Shown in pieces: positions 35,907-43,631 of a stretch of DNA of 64,000 nt. The position numbers and the translations under genes are program-made. The number at the start of each line of letters is the position of its first letter. The first letter of the stretch is position 1. The notes below the pieces were generated by a model that saw only the letters and a list, made by a program, of their open reading frames with translations, did not search any database and was not told the origin of the DNA. The DNA is from an uncultured Clostridia bacterium (GTDB lineage Bacteria; Bacillota; Clostridia; UBA1381), in the NCBI GenBank assembly GCA_947624485.1, contig CANQKM010000010.1:1-64000 (forward strand). The letters are read 5' to 3'.

Positions 35907-37445
35907 CTATTCAAAATATTTTCTGTCAAGACTGCGGTACTGTATCGCTTCGGCGATATGCGCCGCTTTTATATTTTCGCTGCCTTCGAGGTCGGCTATT
36001 GTACGCGCGACCTTTAAAATCCTGCCGTGCGCCCGCGCGCTCAGACCGAGGTTGTCGAACGCGGCTTTTAGCATCGCATTGCTCTCGTCGTCAAGCGGAC
36101 AGTATTTCTGCAGCATACCCGCATCAAGCTGTGAGTTTGAGTATATGCTTAAATCCTTGTACCGCTCAAGCTGAACCATGCGCGCCTTGTTCACACGCTT
36201 TTTGACCTCCGCGCTTGTCTCGCCCTTTGTTGTTGAGCTTAAATCATCGTAATCGACATTCGGCACCTCCACCTGTATATCGATTCTGTCGAGAAGCGGA
36301 CCGGAGATTTTACTGCGGTACTGGTTTATCTGCATCGGCGTACACGTGCATTGCCTGCGCGTGTCGCCGAGGTAGCCGCACTTGCACGGGTTCATCGACG
36401 CTATGAGCATGATGTTGCACGGATATGTAAGCGTCGCGTTCACGCGCGATATTGTGACAACGCCGTCCTCAAGCGGCTGACGCATTATTTCAAGCGTCGA
36501 GCGGCTGAACTCCGGCAGCTCGTCGAGGAACAGTATACCGTTGTGCGCGAGCGACAGCTCGCCCGGACGCGGAACGGTGCCGCCGCCCGACAGTCCCACA
36601 GCCGAAATGGTGTGGTGCGGACTGCGGAACGGCCGCTTTAATATGAGCGGCTCGTCCTTGCTCAAAAGTCCGGCTATGGAGTGTACCTTTGTTACCTCCA
36701 GCGCCTCGTCGAACGTGAGGTCGGGCAGTATCGACGGCATACGCTGCGCGAGCATTGTTTTGCCCGTGCCGGGACTGCCGATAAGGAGTACGTTGTGGTT
36801 GCCGGCAGCCGCTATCTCAAGCGCACGCTTGACGTTTTCCTGACCTTTGACGTCGCAGAAGTCAAGCACCGACGCCGCCGACTGCGCGAAATATTCCGTC
36901 AGGTCAACCGTGTGACGCTGTATTTTTTTAATACCTTCAAAATGATTGAACAAATCCTCGAGCGACTTTACGGGGTAAACGTTCACGCCGTCTATGACAG
37001 CCGCCTCGTCGGCGTTTTCGGCAGGCACGAACATTTCCGTAAATCCCTCTCTGTACGCCGATATGACCATCGGCAGCACGCCGTTTATGCCGTTTACCGT
37101 GCCGTCGAGCGACAGTTCGCCGAGGAACACGCATTTTTTGATGTAATTTTCGTCAGCCGAAAATCTGTCCATAGCTCTTAAAATCGAAACAGCCATAGGC
37201 AGGTCATAGCCCGAGCCTTCCTTTCTCTGCGCCGCCGGTGCGAGATTGATTATTATGCGCCGCGCCGGGAATTTGAAGCCCGTGTTTTTTATTGCGGAGC
37301 GCACGCGCTCCTTCGCCTCCTTGACGGCTGCGTCGGGCAGTCCCACGATGTCGAACGCGGGCATACCGTTTGAAATATCCGTTTCGACCGATACGGGAAA
37401 ACCGTCAATTCCCGCCAGTCCGCGCGAGTAAACCTTTGATAGCAT
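35907..37445 (-). CDS. comM: YifB/ComM-family Mg-chelatase-like AAA+ ATPase
   Basis: 512 residues. An N-terminal Lon-protease-like S5 fold (about 1-170) is followed by an AAA+ domain with Walker A GSPGTGKTMLAQ (about 220), Walker B LFLDELPEF and a zinc-like set (CKCGYLGD, CTCT). A Mg-chelatase C-terminal domain ends the protein. ComM acts as a branch-migration helicase in natural transformation in Gram-negatives; in Clostridia the role is unproven. CGGAGG precedes the ATG. Confidence 0.93.
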   Translation of the reverse strand: MLSKVYSRGLAGIDGFPVSVETDISNGMPAFDIVGLPDAAVKEAKERVRSAIKNTGFKFPARRIIINLAPAAQRKEGSGYDLPMAVSILRAMDRFSADENYIKKCVFLGELSLDGTVNGINGVLPMVISAYREGFTEMFVPAENADEAAVIDGVNVYPVKSLEDLFNHFEGIKKIQRHTVDLTEYFAQSAASVLDFCDVKGQENVKRALEIAAAGNHNVLLIGSPGTGKTMLAQRMPSILPDLTFDEALEVTKVHSIAGLLSKDEPLILKRPFRSPHHTISAVGLSGGGTVPRPGELSLAHNGILFLDELPEFSRSTLEIMRQPLEDGVVTISRVNATLTYPCNIMLIASMNPCKCGYLGDTRRQCTCTPMQINQYRSKISGPLLDRIDIQVEVPNVDYDDLSSTTKGETSAEVKKRVNKARMVQLERYKDLSIYSNSQLDAGMLQKYCPLDDESNAMLKAAFDNLGLSARAHGRILKVARTIADLEGSENIKAAHIAEAIQYRSLDRKYFE

Positions 37446-37456
37446 AATTTCCTCCG

Positions 37457-37963
37457 TTAATTTTCATTTGTGGATTTTCTGCGGCTGAACACGAACAGCT
37501 TCATTGCCGCAAACGTTATCGGCGTTCCTATGATCGCCGCGAATATGTAGGCGGTGGTGCGGTGCAGTCCGAGAGCCGTGAATAAAAATACGAAAATATA
37601 TTGAAACGCGAAATTCGGTATATAGCTGAGCGGAAATTTTACAAACCTTCGCAGCGTCGGTTTGACGTGGAAGGTGTATTTCGAGTTCAGGAAGAACGAC
37701 GTCACGATGCTTATTATATATCCGCATATGAAGTTGACGTTTGTGCGCGCTGCAAGTATTCTGTACGCGCTGCCGACCGGCAGAAGCCGCGCGGTGAGTA
37801 TGTCCAGAAGCGTGGCGGACGCTACGGAAATGACCGTGTTTATTATGCCCATAAGCATAAAGGTCAGAAACTGAACGGTCAGAAACGGACGCACCGTCCG
37901 CATCGCGCGCGGAGAAATATGGTTTTCGAGCCGTACGCGCAGATCCGATAAGACCTTATCCAT
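37457..37963 (-). CDS. GtrA-like polytopic membrane protein
   Basis: 168 residues from the ATG at 37963 (AAAGGGTGG upstream); the longer open frame upstream lacks a ribosome-binding site. Four membrane helices with the family pattern QFLTFMLMGIINTVIS and ANVNF-like TNVNFICGYIISIVTSFFLN, of which only the motifs GIINTV and SFFLNSKYTF are diagnostic. GtrA-like proteins are linked to moving or anchoring lipid-linked sugars for wall polymers. It follows upstream of comM by 11 nt. Confidence 0.85.
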   Translation of the reverse strand: MDKVLSDLRVRLENHISPRAMRTVRPFLTVQFLTFMLMGIINTVISVASATLLDILTARLLPVGSAYRILAARTNVNFICGYIISIVTSFFLNSKYTFHVKPTLRRFVKFPLSYIPNFAFQYIFVFLFTALGLHRTTAYIFAAIIGTPITFAAMKLFVFSRRKSTNEN

Positions 37964-38080
37964 GCAGACCACCCTTTCGCAGATATATAAATATATTATA
38001 TAACAAAAAAGCAATAAAAACAATAGCTTTTTTTGTCGGAATATGACATAAGAATTAAATGAAAATAATCCGTAAAAATA

Positions 38081-38109
38081 TTGACATTTTCGTCTTGCTA
38101 TGGTAAAAT
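38081..38109 (+). promoter_or_regulatory. promoter of the initiator tRNA
   Basis: TTGACA (38081-38086), 17 nt, TAAAAT (38104-38109), about 30 nt before the tRNA. Confidence 0.85.
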
Positions 38110-38140
38110 ATATAAGCACCGAAAAGGTGAAACGCTATAT

Positions 38141-38216
<76 letters not shown>

Positions 38217-38217
38217 T

Positions 38218-38270
38218 ACCGAGTGTTCACATTGGATTTGAGTGATCCAAATGGACACTCGGTTTTTTTA
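38218..38270 (+). terminator. terminator after tRNA-fMet
   Basis: Long imperfect stem ACCGAGTGTTCA / TGGACACTCGGT with inner pairing, then seven T. Confidence 0.9.
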
Positions 38271-38404
38271 TTCGCATAAATCCGTCTGTGCCGCATAGTG
38301 AACAGCTATGCTCTCTCTATAAGCTGCTGCCACTTTCGTTTTTCGGCAGGAGTTTGCACACACGACCTACCGTAAACAATTTTTTCAAAAATCACTCCAA
38401 ACTA

Positions 38405-38435
38405 TTGACTCGTTCATGGGTGAACGTGTTATAAT
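38405..38435 (+). promoter_or_regulatory. MerR-type promoter with dyad in a 19-bp spacer
   Basis: TTGACT (38405-38410) and TATAAT (38430-38435) are 19 bp apart. The spacer starts with a perfect dyad CGTTCA-TGGG-TGAACG (38411-38426). An over-long spacer carrying a dyad is the hallmark of promoters twisted by MerR-family activators. No merR-like gene is in the window. It faces the broken surface-protein gene. Confidence 0.55.
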
Positions 38436-38506
38436 TATAATATCTATGAAGAAAAATGTCAATATGCAGCATATTTACAATAAAATTATAACCGGAGGAA
38501 TGAACG

Positions 38507-39243
38507 ATGAGAAATCGAATTTTAAGCTTAACTGTTGCGTTTGCGATGATATTAACATTTATTCCGGCGTTTTCGCTGACCGCGTCGGCGGCATTTGCCG
38601 GCGCAAACGGCGGCAGCGGCACGGAGGACTCCCCGTATGAAATTGCCGGCTTGGAGCAGCTTGAGGCGTTTGTGAATATATTAACAAAGGCAACGGCAGC
38701 GGCGAGTATTTTAAGCTGACGGCGGAGATAGATATGTCGGCAAAGTACAGCGAGGGCGGCACATCATGGACGCCGATCGGAACGTATTCAAGGATGTTTA
38801 AAGGCGAATTTGACGGCGGCGGTCATACGGTAAAAGTGTTGTTATATACCGATAGTGACGATTTTAATTATGTAGGCTTATTTGGAGCGTTAGGCAACAG
38901 CTACGGCACGATAAGAAATCTCGGCGTATCGGGTTCAATAAGCAGTACTGCCGCTATATCTGCTATCGGCGGCGTTGTGGGAGATAACTGGGGTATAATA
39001 GAAAGCTGTTACAGCAGCGTAAATATCAACGGAAAGGGTTCGATCGGCGGTATTGCGGGAATGAATACACTTGGATCGATAGTAAACTGTTATAATACGG
39101 GCGATATTATAAACAGTCCGACATATGACGATGACGGAACGGGAGGTATTGCCGGTGACAATTACAGTGGGATAATGAGCTGCTATAACACGGGAAAGAT
39201 AACGCTTGCCATAGCCGCCGCAGACGCGGCGGCTTTAATTTAA
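38507..39243 (+). pseudogene. broken secreted GLUG-repeat surface protein
   Basis: An N-terminal signal peptide (MRNRILSLTVAFAMI, cleavage near TASA) leads into SGTEDSPYEIAGLEQLEAFVN, then the frame shifts. The reading continues one frame over as NKGNGSGEYFKLTAEIDMSA with GLUG-type repeats (IGGVVGDN, SIGGIAGMN, GTGGIAGDN). A single lost T near 38676 would explain it: restoring it gives VNYINKG. The 3' end is also abnormal. After the third repeat the frame runs into a perfect hairpin (AGCCGCCGC / GCGGCGGCT plus T-rich tail) just before tRNA-Ala, as if the rest had been deleted. Relatives are long cell-surface or adhesin-like proteins. Confidence 0.85.
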
Positions 39244-39245
39244 TC
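39211..39245 (+). terminator. hairpin at the truncated end of the GLUG pseudogene
   Basis: 9-bp perfect stem AGCCGCCGC / GCGGCGGCT with an AGAC loop and a TTTAATTT tail. It lies inside the residual open frame and was probably joined to it by deletion. Confidence 0.7.
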
Positions 39246-39321
<76 letters not shown>

Positions 39322-39322
39322 C

Positions 39323-39360
39323 GTCGGCGCGAACGTCGCAACGTTCGCGCCGACTTTTTT
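39323..39360 (+). terminator. terminator after tRNA-Ala(GGC)
   Basis: 14-bp perfect stem GTCGGCGCGAACGT / ACGTTCGCGCCGAC, then six T. Confidence 0.95.
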
Positions 39361-39459
39361 ATTTCATAAAATCGTGTTCGCCCGCAGCGCGCAAAACAAA
39401 ACGAGCGGCCGTGAAGGTCGCCCGTACGGAGGCTTAATAGATTTTACAGGGGAGGTATT

Positions 39460-40218
39460 TTAATTTAAGCCATTGGCTTCATTTATTTTTGCCAAAGTCT
39501 TTGGTCCTATATTTTGAACACAAACCTCCGTCCAAGAGTGCATAACATCATCCCAATACCAATTTTTATCTTCTGACAACTGATATTTAACTGTACCCTC
39601 TGTTGTCGGTATGGACTTCATTGCCATCCATTCCGCACCCCAGTGTCCTTCTCCTGTTATCTGATTTACATAGTAACCTTCATTATTTATGCGCATACCC
39701 GCTGAATCAACTTGGTCTCCAACATCACCTGAGAATACTAAACCTGTTACATTTGTCATTGTAACCGTGGTATTACCGACACCCGTTACCGTAACGCCCA
39801 AGTCCGGCGCAACTCCCTGTCCTTCGCCAAGCACGCCGTGCGGCCCTTTTTTCAGCACTACCGCTGTACCGTCCGCCTTTATAACGGTGTCGCCTTCTCT
39901 TGCAAGGCGGTTATCGCGCGGCTGACCTTCGTAGATTGTGATAGCTCCGTCGGTATTTGCGGGTTCGGGCGGTTCTTGTGATGTGCTGATTGTGATCGTA
40001 TTATTTGTAAATCCGACCGTAAATCCGCCGACCGCGCCGGCAACGTCGCGGAGCTTGAAGTAGGTGCTGTCATTTATGTTATAACCCTCTATTGATTTGG
40101 CAGCACCGTCAACTTTAATCGGAAACGGGTTCGCAGTTACGGCGTACTCAACCGCAAAGCCGGTAAGGGCGGAACAGATAATGCCGCCTATGATAAAACC
40201 TAAAGTAAATCTTTTCAC
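39460..40218 (-). CDS. secreted protein with copper-amine-oxidase-N-like stalk domain
   Basis: 252 residues from a GTG at 40218, which follows GAAGGGGGA; an earlier in-frame Met lies inside another locus's promoter region. Signal peptide VKRFTLGFIIGGIICSALT, then a stalk-like domain with YNINDSTYFKLRDVAGAVGG, common in clostridial wall proteins. A Gly/Thr-rich region with repeated VTGVGNTTVTMTNVTG and a C-terminal domain (NWYWDDVMHSW) follow. No catalytic motif is seen. Neighbours on both sides are tRNA and toxin-like genes. Confidence 0.75.
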   Translation of the reverse strand: MKRFTLGFIIGGIICSALTGFAVEYAVTANPFPIKVDGAAKSIEGYNINDSTYFKLRDVAGAVGGFTVGFTNNTITISTSQEPPEPANTDGAITIYEGQPRDNRLAREGDTVIKADGTAVVLKKGPHGVLGEGQGVAPDLGVTVTGVGNTTVTMTNVTGLVFSGDVGDQVDSAGMRINNEGYYVNQITGEGHWGAEWMAMKSIPTTEGTVKYQLSEDKNWYWDDVMHSWTEVCVQNIGPKTLAKINEANGLN

Positions 40219-40239
40219 AAAAATTCCCCCTTCCCGGGT

Positions 40240-40268
40240 ATTATACACCGAAGCGGCGGAAAAATCAA
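40240..40268 (-). promoter_or_regulatory. promoter of the stalk-domain gene
   Basis: On the minus strand TTGATT (40263-40268), 17 nt, TATAAT (40240-40245). Confidence 0.7.
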
Positions 40269-40278
40269 GGAGGCGATA

Positions 40279-40307
40279 TTGCAATAAATGACATAATGTG
40301 ATACAAT
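40279..40307 (+). promoter_or_regulatory. sense promoter of type I TA-like locus 3
   Basis: TTGCAA (40279-40284), 17 nt, TACAAT (40302-40307). Divergent from the stalk gene promoter, with 10 nt between the two -35 boxes. Confidence 0.75.
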
Positions 40308-40373
40308 AAAACAAGCCGAAAGGCTCGGGTATTGACAGCGAGCGGTAGGCGGTTGTTTCGGAAAGGAAATATT

Positions 40374-40436
40374 ATGAGCGAAATAACGATAAACCTTATC
40401 TTAATTTTGCTTATTGTATGGATAATCAAGAAATAA
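40374..40436 (+). CDS. 20-residue hydrophobic peptide, putative type I toxin (locus 3)
   Basis: The peptide begins MSEITINLIL and ends VWIIKK, with a single hydrophobic run between. GGAAAGGAAAT is the ribosome-binding site. The leader arm GAGCGGTAGGCGGTTGTTTC (40340-40359) is complementary, with few mismatches, to the tail at 40510-40530. A hairpin AACCGCC / GGCGGTT starts at the stop codon. A consensus antisense promoter lies at 40545-40573. Sequence similarity to loci 1 and 2 is weak at the DNA level, but the plan is identical. Toxin activity is inferred from architecture. Confidence 0.68.
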   Translation: MSEITINLILILLIVWIIKK

Positions 40437-40538
40437 CCGCCCTATATCGGTAAGGCGGTTATCTGGGTAGAATAATCTTTTCTACACATTTAATTATACT
40501 ACTGAAATAGAAACAACCGTTTTGCCGCTCCTATCTTT
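40426..40538 (-). ncRNA. putative antisense antitoxin RNA of locus 3
   Basis: Predicted from the minus-strand promoter to the hairpin 40435-40460 and its T-rich tail (TTATTTCTT on that strand). It is longer (about 110 nt) than at loci 1 and 2 because an extra hairpin, GTAGAA / TTCTAC (about 40468-40486), is included. Confidence 0.6.
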
Positions 40539-40544
40539 ACCTTG

Positions 40545-40573
40545 ATTATATCACTAAAAAATATGTATGTCAA
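40545..40573 (-). promoter_or_regulatory. antisense promoter of locus 3
   Basis: On the minus strand TTGACA (40568-40573), 17 nt, TATAAT (40545-40550): perfect consensus. Confidence 0.85.
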
Positions 40574-40612
40574 GCACATCTTTGCGGGTGTGCTTTATTT
40601 ATGGATACAGTA

Positions 40613-40641
40613 TTGCATCAAACGACATTATGTGCTATAAT
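40613..40641 (+). promoter_or_regulatory. sense promoter of type I TA-like locus 2
   Basis: TTGCAT (40613-40618), 17 nt, TATAAT (40636-40641). Confidence 0.78.
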
Positions 40642-40707
40642 GGCACACGGAAGAAAGATGGCTTATTAAGGGCGGTTCGTCACTCTCTTATACAAGGGGG
40701 TGATATT

Positions 40708-40785
40708 ATGGAAATTGTCGAAATGATTGTGACATTATTGATTATAATAGCACTAATCGAATTGATAAAATACATAAAAAAATAG
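40708..40785 (+). CDS. 25-residue hydrophobic peptide, putative type I toxin (locus 2)
   Basis: Begins MEIVEMIVTL, has an Ile/Leu-rich membrane segment and ends IKYIKK. The leader is nearly identical to locus 1 (GTCACTCTCT then AAGGGGGTGAT before the ATG). Leader arm GGCGGTTCGTC (40671-40681) pairs with tail GACGAACCGCC (40827-40837). At locus 1 the same pair reads GGCGGTTTGTC with GACAAACCGCC, a compensatory change that argues for selection on the pairing. The hairpin AATAGCCGC / GCGGCTATT (40781-40814) follows the stop codon. Probably a membrane-acting toxin held silent by structure and by antisense RNA. Confidence 0.72.
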   Translation: MEIVEMIVTLLIIIALIELIKYIKK

Positions 40786-40859
40786 CCGCCCCCACGACCA
40801 ATGCAGCGGCTATTTAGCTCGTATTGGACGAACCGCCTTTAAAGCGGAAGCCTCTTTCT
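40776..40859 (-). ncRNA. putative antisense antitoxin RNA of locus 2
   Basis: About 80 nt from the minus-strand promoter to the hairpin at 40781-40814 followed by seven T on that strand. Fully complementary to the peptide mRNA's 3' region. Confidence 0.63.
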
Positions 40860-40865
40860 TCTTTT

Positions 40866-40893
40866 ATTTTAACATAAAAATAATATTTGTCAA
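40866..40893 (-). promoter_or_regulatory. antisense promoter of locus 2
   Basis: On the minus strand TTGACA (40888-40893), 16 nt, TAAAAT (40866-40871). Confidence 0.75.
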
Positions 40894-40998
40894 TAGCAAA
40901 AATGTATTTTGTTTTTACATAAATATGAGTGAAAATGTGTCGGCGGACGGACTGTATATATGAAAGCGCTTTTAATTGAAGGATAAGAGGGGGTAAAT

Positions 40999-41550
40999 AT
41001 GGACAGTGAGATGAGCGGAGAGGAATTGGCCGCATTTATGCGAGACGAGCCGGAACGCGCATTCGCGGCGCTTGTCGAAAGGTACGGCGGCGTTGTTAAG
41101 ACCGTCTGCGCGAACACTCTTTCGGGATTTTGCCGCGAGGACATAGAGGAAGCCGTCGCGGACAGCTTTATAGGTCTGTGGCGGTCGCTCGATAAGCTCG
41201 CCGGCGCGCAGTCGGTGAAGGGATATATTATCGGAATAGCGCGCAACAGTGCAATAGACAAATTGAAGGCGGCTAAAAAGTCCGTGCCGCCGGTCGTGAT
41301 TGATGATGATATTGACGCTGATATGACGGACGAGGTCGCGCGGCGCGAGAATATTGAAACGGTGCGCAGAACAATCTACAATATGCCGCCGTTCGAGCGT
41401 GAGGTGTTTGTGCGGCGGTACTACCTCTACGAGCGCGTAAAGTCAATCGCGGAGCATATGGGCTGCGGCGAAAAGAAGGTCGAAAACATACTTTACCGCT
41501 ACAAGGAAAAGCTGAAAGCCGAATTGATAAAGGGAGGCGTTAATCTATGA
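40999..41550 (+). CDS. ECF-type RNA polymerase sigma factor
   Basis: 183 residues. Region 2 (about 19-90) includes FAALVERYGGVVKTVC, DIEEAVADSFIGLWRSLDK and the promoter-melting helix. A short acidic linker (IDDDIDADM) precedes region 4 (about 120-178), with MPPFEREVFVRRYY and a helix-turn-helix around IAEHMGCGEKKVENILYRYKEKL. AAGAGGGGG precedes the ATG. Its stop overlaps the next gene by 4 nt, and that gene encodes a membrane protein of the anti-sigma type. The pair probably responds to an envelope signal; target promoters are not identified. Confidence 0.93.
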   Translation: MDSEMSGEELAAFMRDEPERAFAALVERYGGVVKTVCANTLSGFCREDIEEAVADSFIGLWRSLDKLAGAQSVKGYIIGIARNSAIDKLKAAKKSVPPVVIDDDIDADMTDEVARRENIETVRRTIYNMPPFEREVFVRRYYLYERVKSIAEHMGCGEKKVENILYRYKEKLKAELIKGGVNL

Positions 41551-42647
41551 GTGGAATTGATGAAATCATGCAAAACATTGAAATTGAGGACGACTGCTGC
41601 GAGCCGCTGACAAACGCGGAGCGTAACCGTATTCTCCACCTGATAAGCAAAAAGACGGGCGTTGTACCGAAGAAAAGGAAACATCACGTTATGCGTACCA
41701 TGCTTATCGCCGCGTGCGTCACCGCGCTGCTTGCCGTTACGACCGCGCTCGCGGCGTACTATCTGGAGCTTGAAAAGCCGCTCGGCGATATGCTGGGCGT
41801 TACCGAGGAAAACTTTGATGAAATAGAAAATGCGGTTGACACTCCCGTATGCTCAGTCACGGATAACGGCGTTACGGTGAACGTGCTGCAAACGCTCGCC
41901 GACTCGCGGACGGTCTACGCGGTGTTTGAAGTGGTCGCGCCGGAGGGGACGGAACTGAAACAGTGGTACGAGTTTGAAAGGTATCATTTTGAACCGTCGG
42001 ACAGCTGGGATCATCCGGAGAAATACAGCTCGTTTGCAATGGATGTATCGGTCGTTGAGGCGGACGGCAACAGAATGAAGTGCATAGCGACGGCAGAAGG
42101 CTTTGCGTCGGAGCTGCACGACTGCGAATGGTCGCTGACGCTTGAAAACATAAGCGAGCATGTAAGCTATGAGCCGGAGCATGAATGGAACAATATTATT
42201 GAAGGCAAATGGCAGCTTACGTGGAACTACAGCAGCGAAAAAAATCCCGATATGCGTGAGTTTAGCGTCAATATCCCGATGGAATGTGAGGAGCGTAATA
42301 TAACCGTTACCGATATAACGCTGTCACCGCTGTCGGCACAATTTGTCGTACGGAGCGAGCTGACGGAGGACGAGGCGGCAAACATCAGGGAGAACGATCG
42401 GGCGAACCTTGATATATTCAGCGGCATAGAACCTTATATATCCGCGGCGAATTTGTCCGTAAAAATGAAGGACGGCACGGTAATAGACTGGCAGAACGCG
42501 AAACCGTTCCGCACGGGCGGTTTCCCCGAGGGAGAAAACTGTATGATATTCCGATATTATATGCGTTTTAACAACATAGTCGAAGTAGACGATATTGAGG
42601 GCGTTATAGTGAACGGCAGGGAAATAAAAATCGAAGATTTGCTTTAA
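41547..42647 (+). CDS. DUF4179-like membrane-anchored putative anti-sigma factor
   Basis: 366 residues. A cytoplasmic part (about 1-50) with CCEPLTNAERNRIL precedes one membrane helix (about 51-70). A large extracytoplasmic region has the DUF4179-like start near ALAAYYLELEKPLGDMLG and several beta-rich segments. Genes of this type usually follow an ECF sigma factor and hold it at the membrane until a signal arrives. Co-translation with the sigma gene supports that role here. The ligand is unknown. Confidence 0.82.
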   Translation: MSGIDEIMQNIEIEDDCCEPLTNAERNRILHLISKKTGVVPKKRKHHVMRTMLIAACVTALLAVTTALAAYYLELEKPLGDMLGVTEENFDEIENAVDTPVCSVTDNGVTVNVLQTLADSRTVYAVFEVVAPEGTELKQWYEFERYHFEPSDSWDHPEKYSSFAMDVSVVEADGNRMKCIATAEGFASELHDCEWSLTLENISEHVSYEPEHEWNNIIEGKWQLTWNYSSEKNPDMREFSVNIPMECEERNITVTDITLSPLSAQFVVRSELTEDEAANIRENDRANLDIFSGIEPYISAANLSVKMKDGTVIDWQNAKPFRTGGFPEGENCMIFRYYMRFNNIVEVDDIEGVIVNGREIKIEDLL

Positions 42648-42651
42648 CTTG

Positions 42652-42681
42652 AAGCTCCCGCACAGCGCGGGAGCTTTTTCG
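42652..42681 (+). terminator. terminator after the sigma/anti-sigma operon
   Basis: 10-bp stem AAGCTCCCGC / GCGGGAGCTT and a T-run. Confidence 0.9.
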
Positions 42682-42726
42682 TGTGCGCGAATATAATAAA
42701 CAAAAGGGTAAAAGGAGTTGTTTATT

Positions 42727-43554
42727 ATGAAATTTTCCGATAAGGATTTACGCGCGGCGACGCAGGTTGCGTACATGGATTTTAACGAGCTTGACGTTAT
42801 GCTCCACCGCGATTGGACTGTCGGCGAGCATTTAGAGCATAACAAAAGCCTCGGCGAATATTGGCAAAAGCATGATCCCGAACTGTACAATGAAATTGTA
42901 AACGGCGCGTATAAATTGTGGAGGGTGGTAAACTACAGGAACCGCAACAGGCGCACAGGTTTTGTCGCGTGCTGCATCGACACGGGCGGCGGCGACGCGA
43001 TAATTGCGTTCCGCGGCAGCGAGAGCTTTAATTCGCGGCAGATACTCAACGACTGGATTTTGTCCGACGCGGCTCTGATAAATTCCACGCAAACGCCGCA
43101 GCAGCGAGAGAGTGAAAAATATGTGAGGTACATAAACGATAAATTCGGCGGTAAATTCAATTCGTTTTCACTCACCGGACATTCGCTCGGCGGCAATCTC
43201 GCCGAACACGCCGCTATAACCGCGCCCGATGATTTTTATATGAAAATCGACCGTGTGCTGAATCTGGACGGCCCCGGTTACAGCGACGAGTACGTAGAGG
43301 CGCACAGGAGCGATATTAAACGAAAGGCGGGTAAAATCGACCACTACCAGTACAGCTGGGTGGGCGCGATATTAAATCCGCTGCCCGGCACAAATTACCG
43401 CAATATGCGCGCGAGCGGCGCGGGCGGTCAGGTGCTGAAGCACGACACGAAATATATCATATACGACGAGAGCGGAAACATGGTCAAAAGCGCACCCGAC
43501 AAGCTTTCGGTGTACACGCGCGGCTTTACGAACGCAGTCGATAACGGCATATAA
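42727..43554 (+). CDS. Mbeg1/DUF2974-like alpha/beta-hydrolase (lipase-like)
   Basis: 275 residues from the ATG at 42727 (AAAGGAG 9 nt upstream); an in-frame TTG at 42718 is less likely. The nucleophile elbow GHSLGG (about 158-163) and IAFRGSES (oxyanion region, about 95) are those of lipase class 3-like proteins. LNLDGPGYSDE probably holds the catalytic Asp. There is no signal peptide. Relatives are uncharacterised and often lie near mobile or secretion genes. The substrate is unknown. Confidence 0.85.
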   Translation: MKFSDKDLRAATQVAYMDFNELDVMLHRDWTVGEHLEHNKSLGEYWQKHDPELYNEIVNGAYKLWRVVNYRNRNRRTGFVACCIDTGGGDAIIAFRGSESFNSRQILNDWILSDAALINSTQTPQQRESEKYVRYINDKFGGKFNSFSLTGHSLGGNLAEHAAITAPDDFYMKIDRVLNLDGPGYSDEYVEAHRSDIKRKAGKIDHYQYSWVGAILNPLPGTNYRNMRASGAGGQVLKHDTKYIIYDESGNMVKSAPDKLSVYTRGFTNAVDNGI

Positions 43555-43559
43555 ATGTC

Positions 43560-43588
43560 TTGCATATCGGCGCGGAATATGGTACAAT
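43560..43588 (+). promoter_or_regulatory. promoter of the GH30-GH43 gene
   Basis: TTGCAT (43560-43565), 17 nt, TACAAT (43583-43588). Confidence 0.75.
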
Positions 43589-43631
43589 AGAAATAATATA
43601 TTAAATCACAAAAAGGGAAAGGAGCATAATC

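Noticed and set aside
41547-42647. lipoprotein or receptor assignment for the DUF4179-like protein
   Set aside because: No lipobox; the 4-nt overlap with the sigma gene and a cytoplasmic N-terminus fit an anti-sigma role better.
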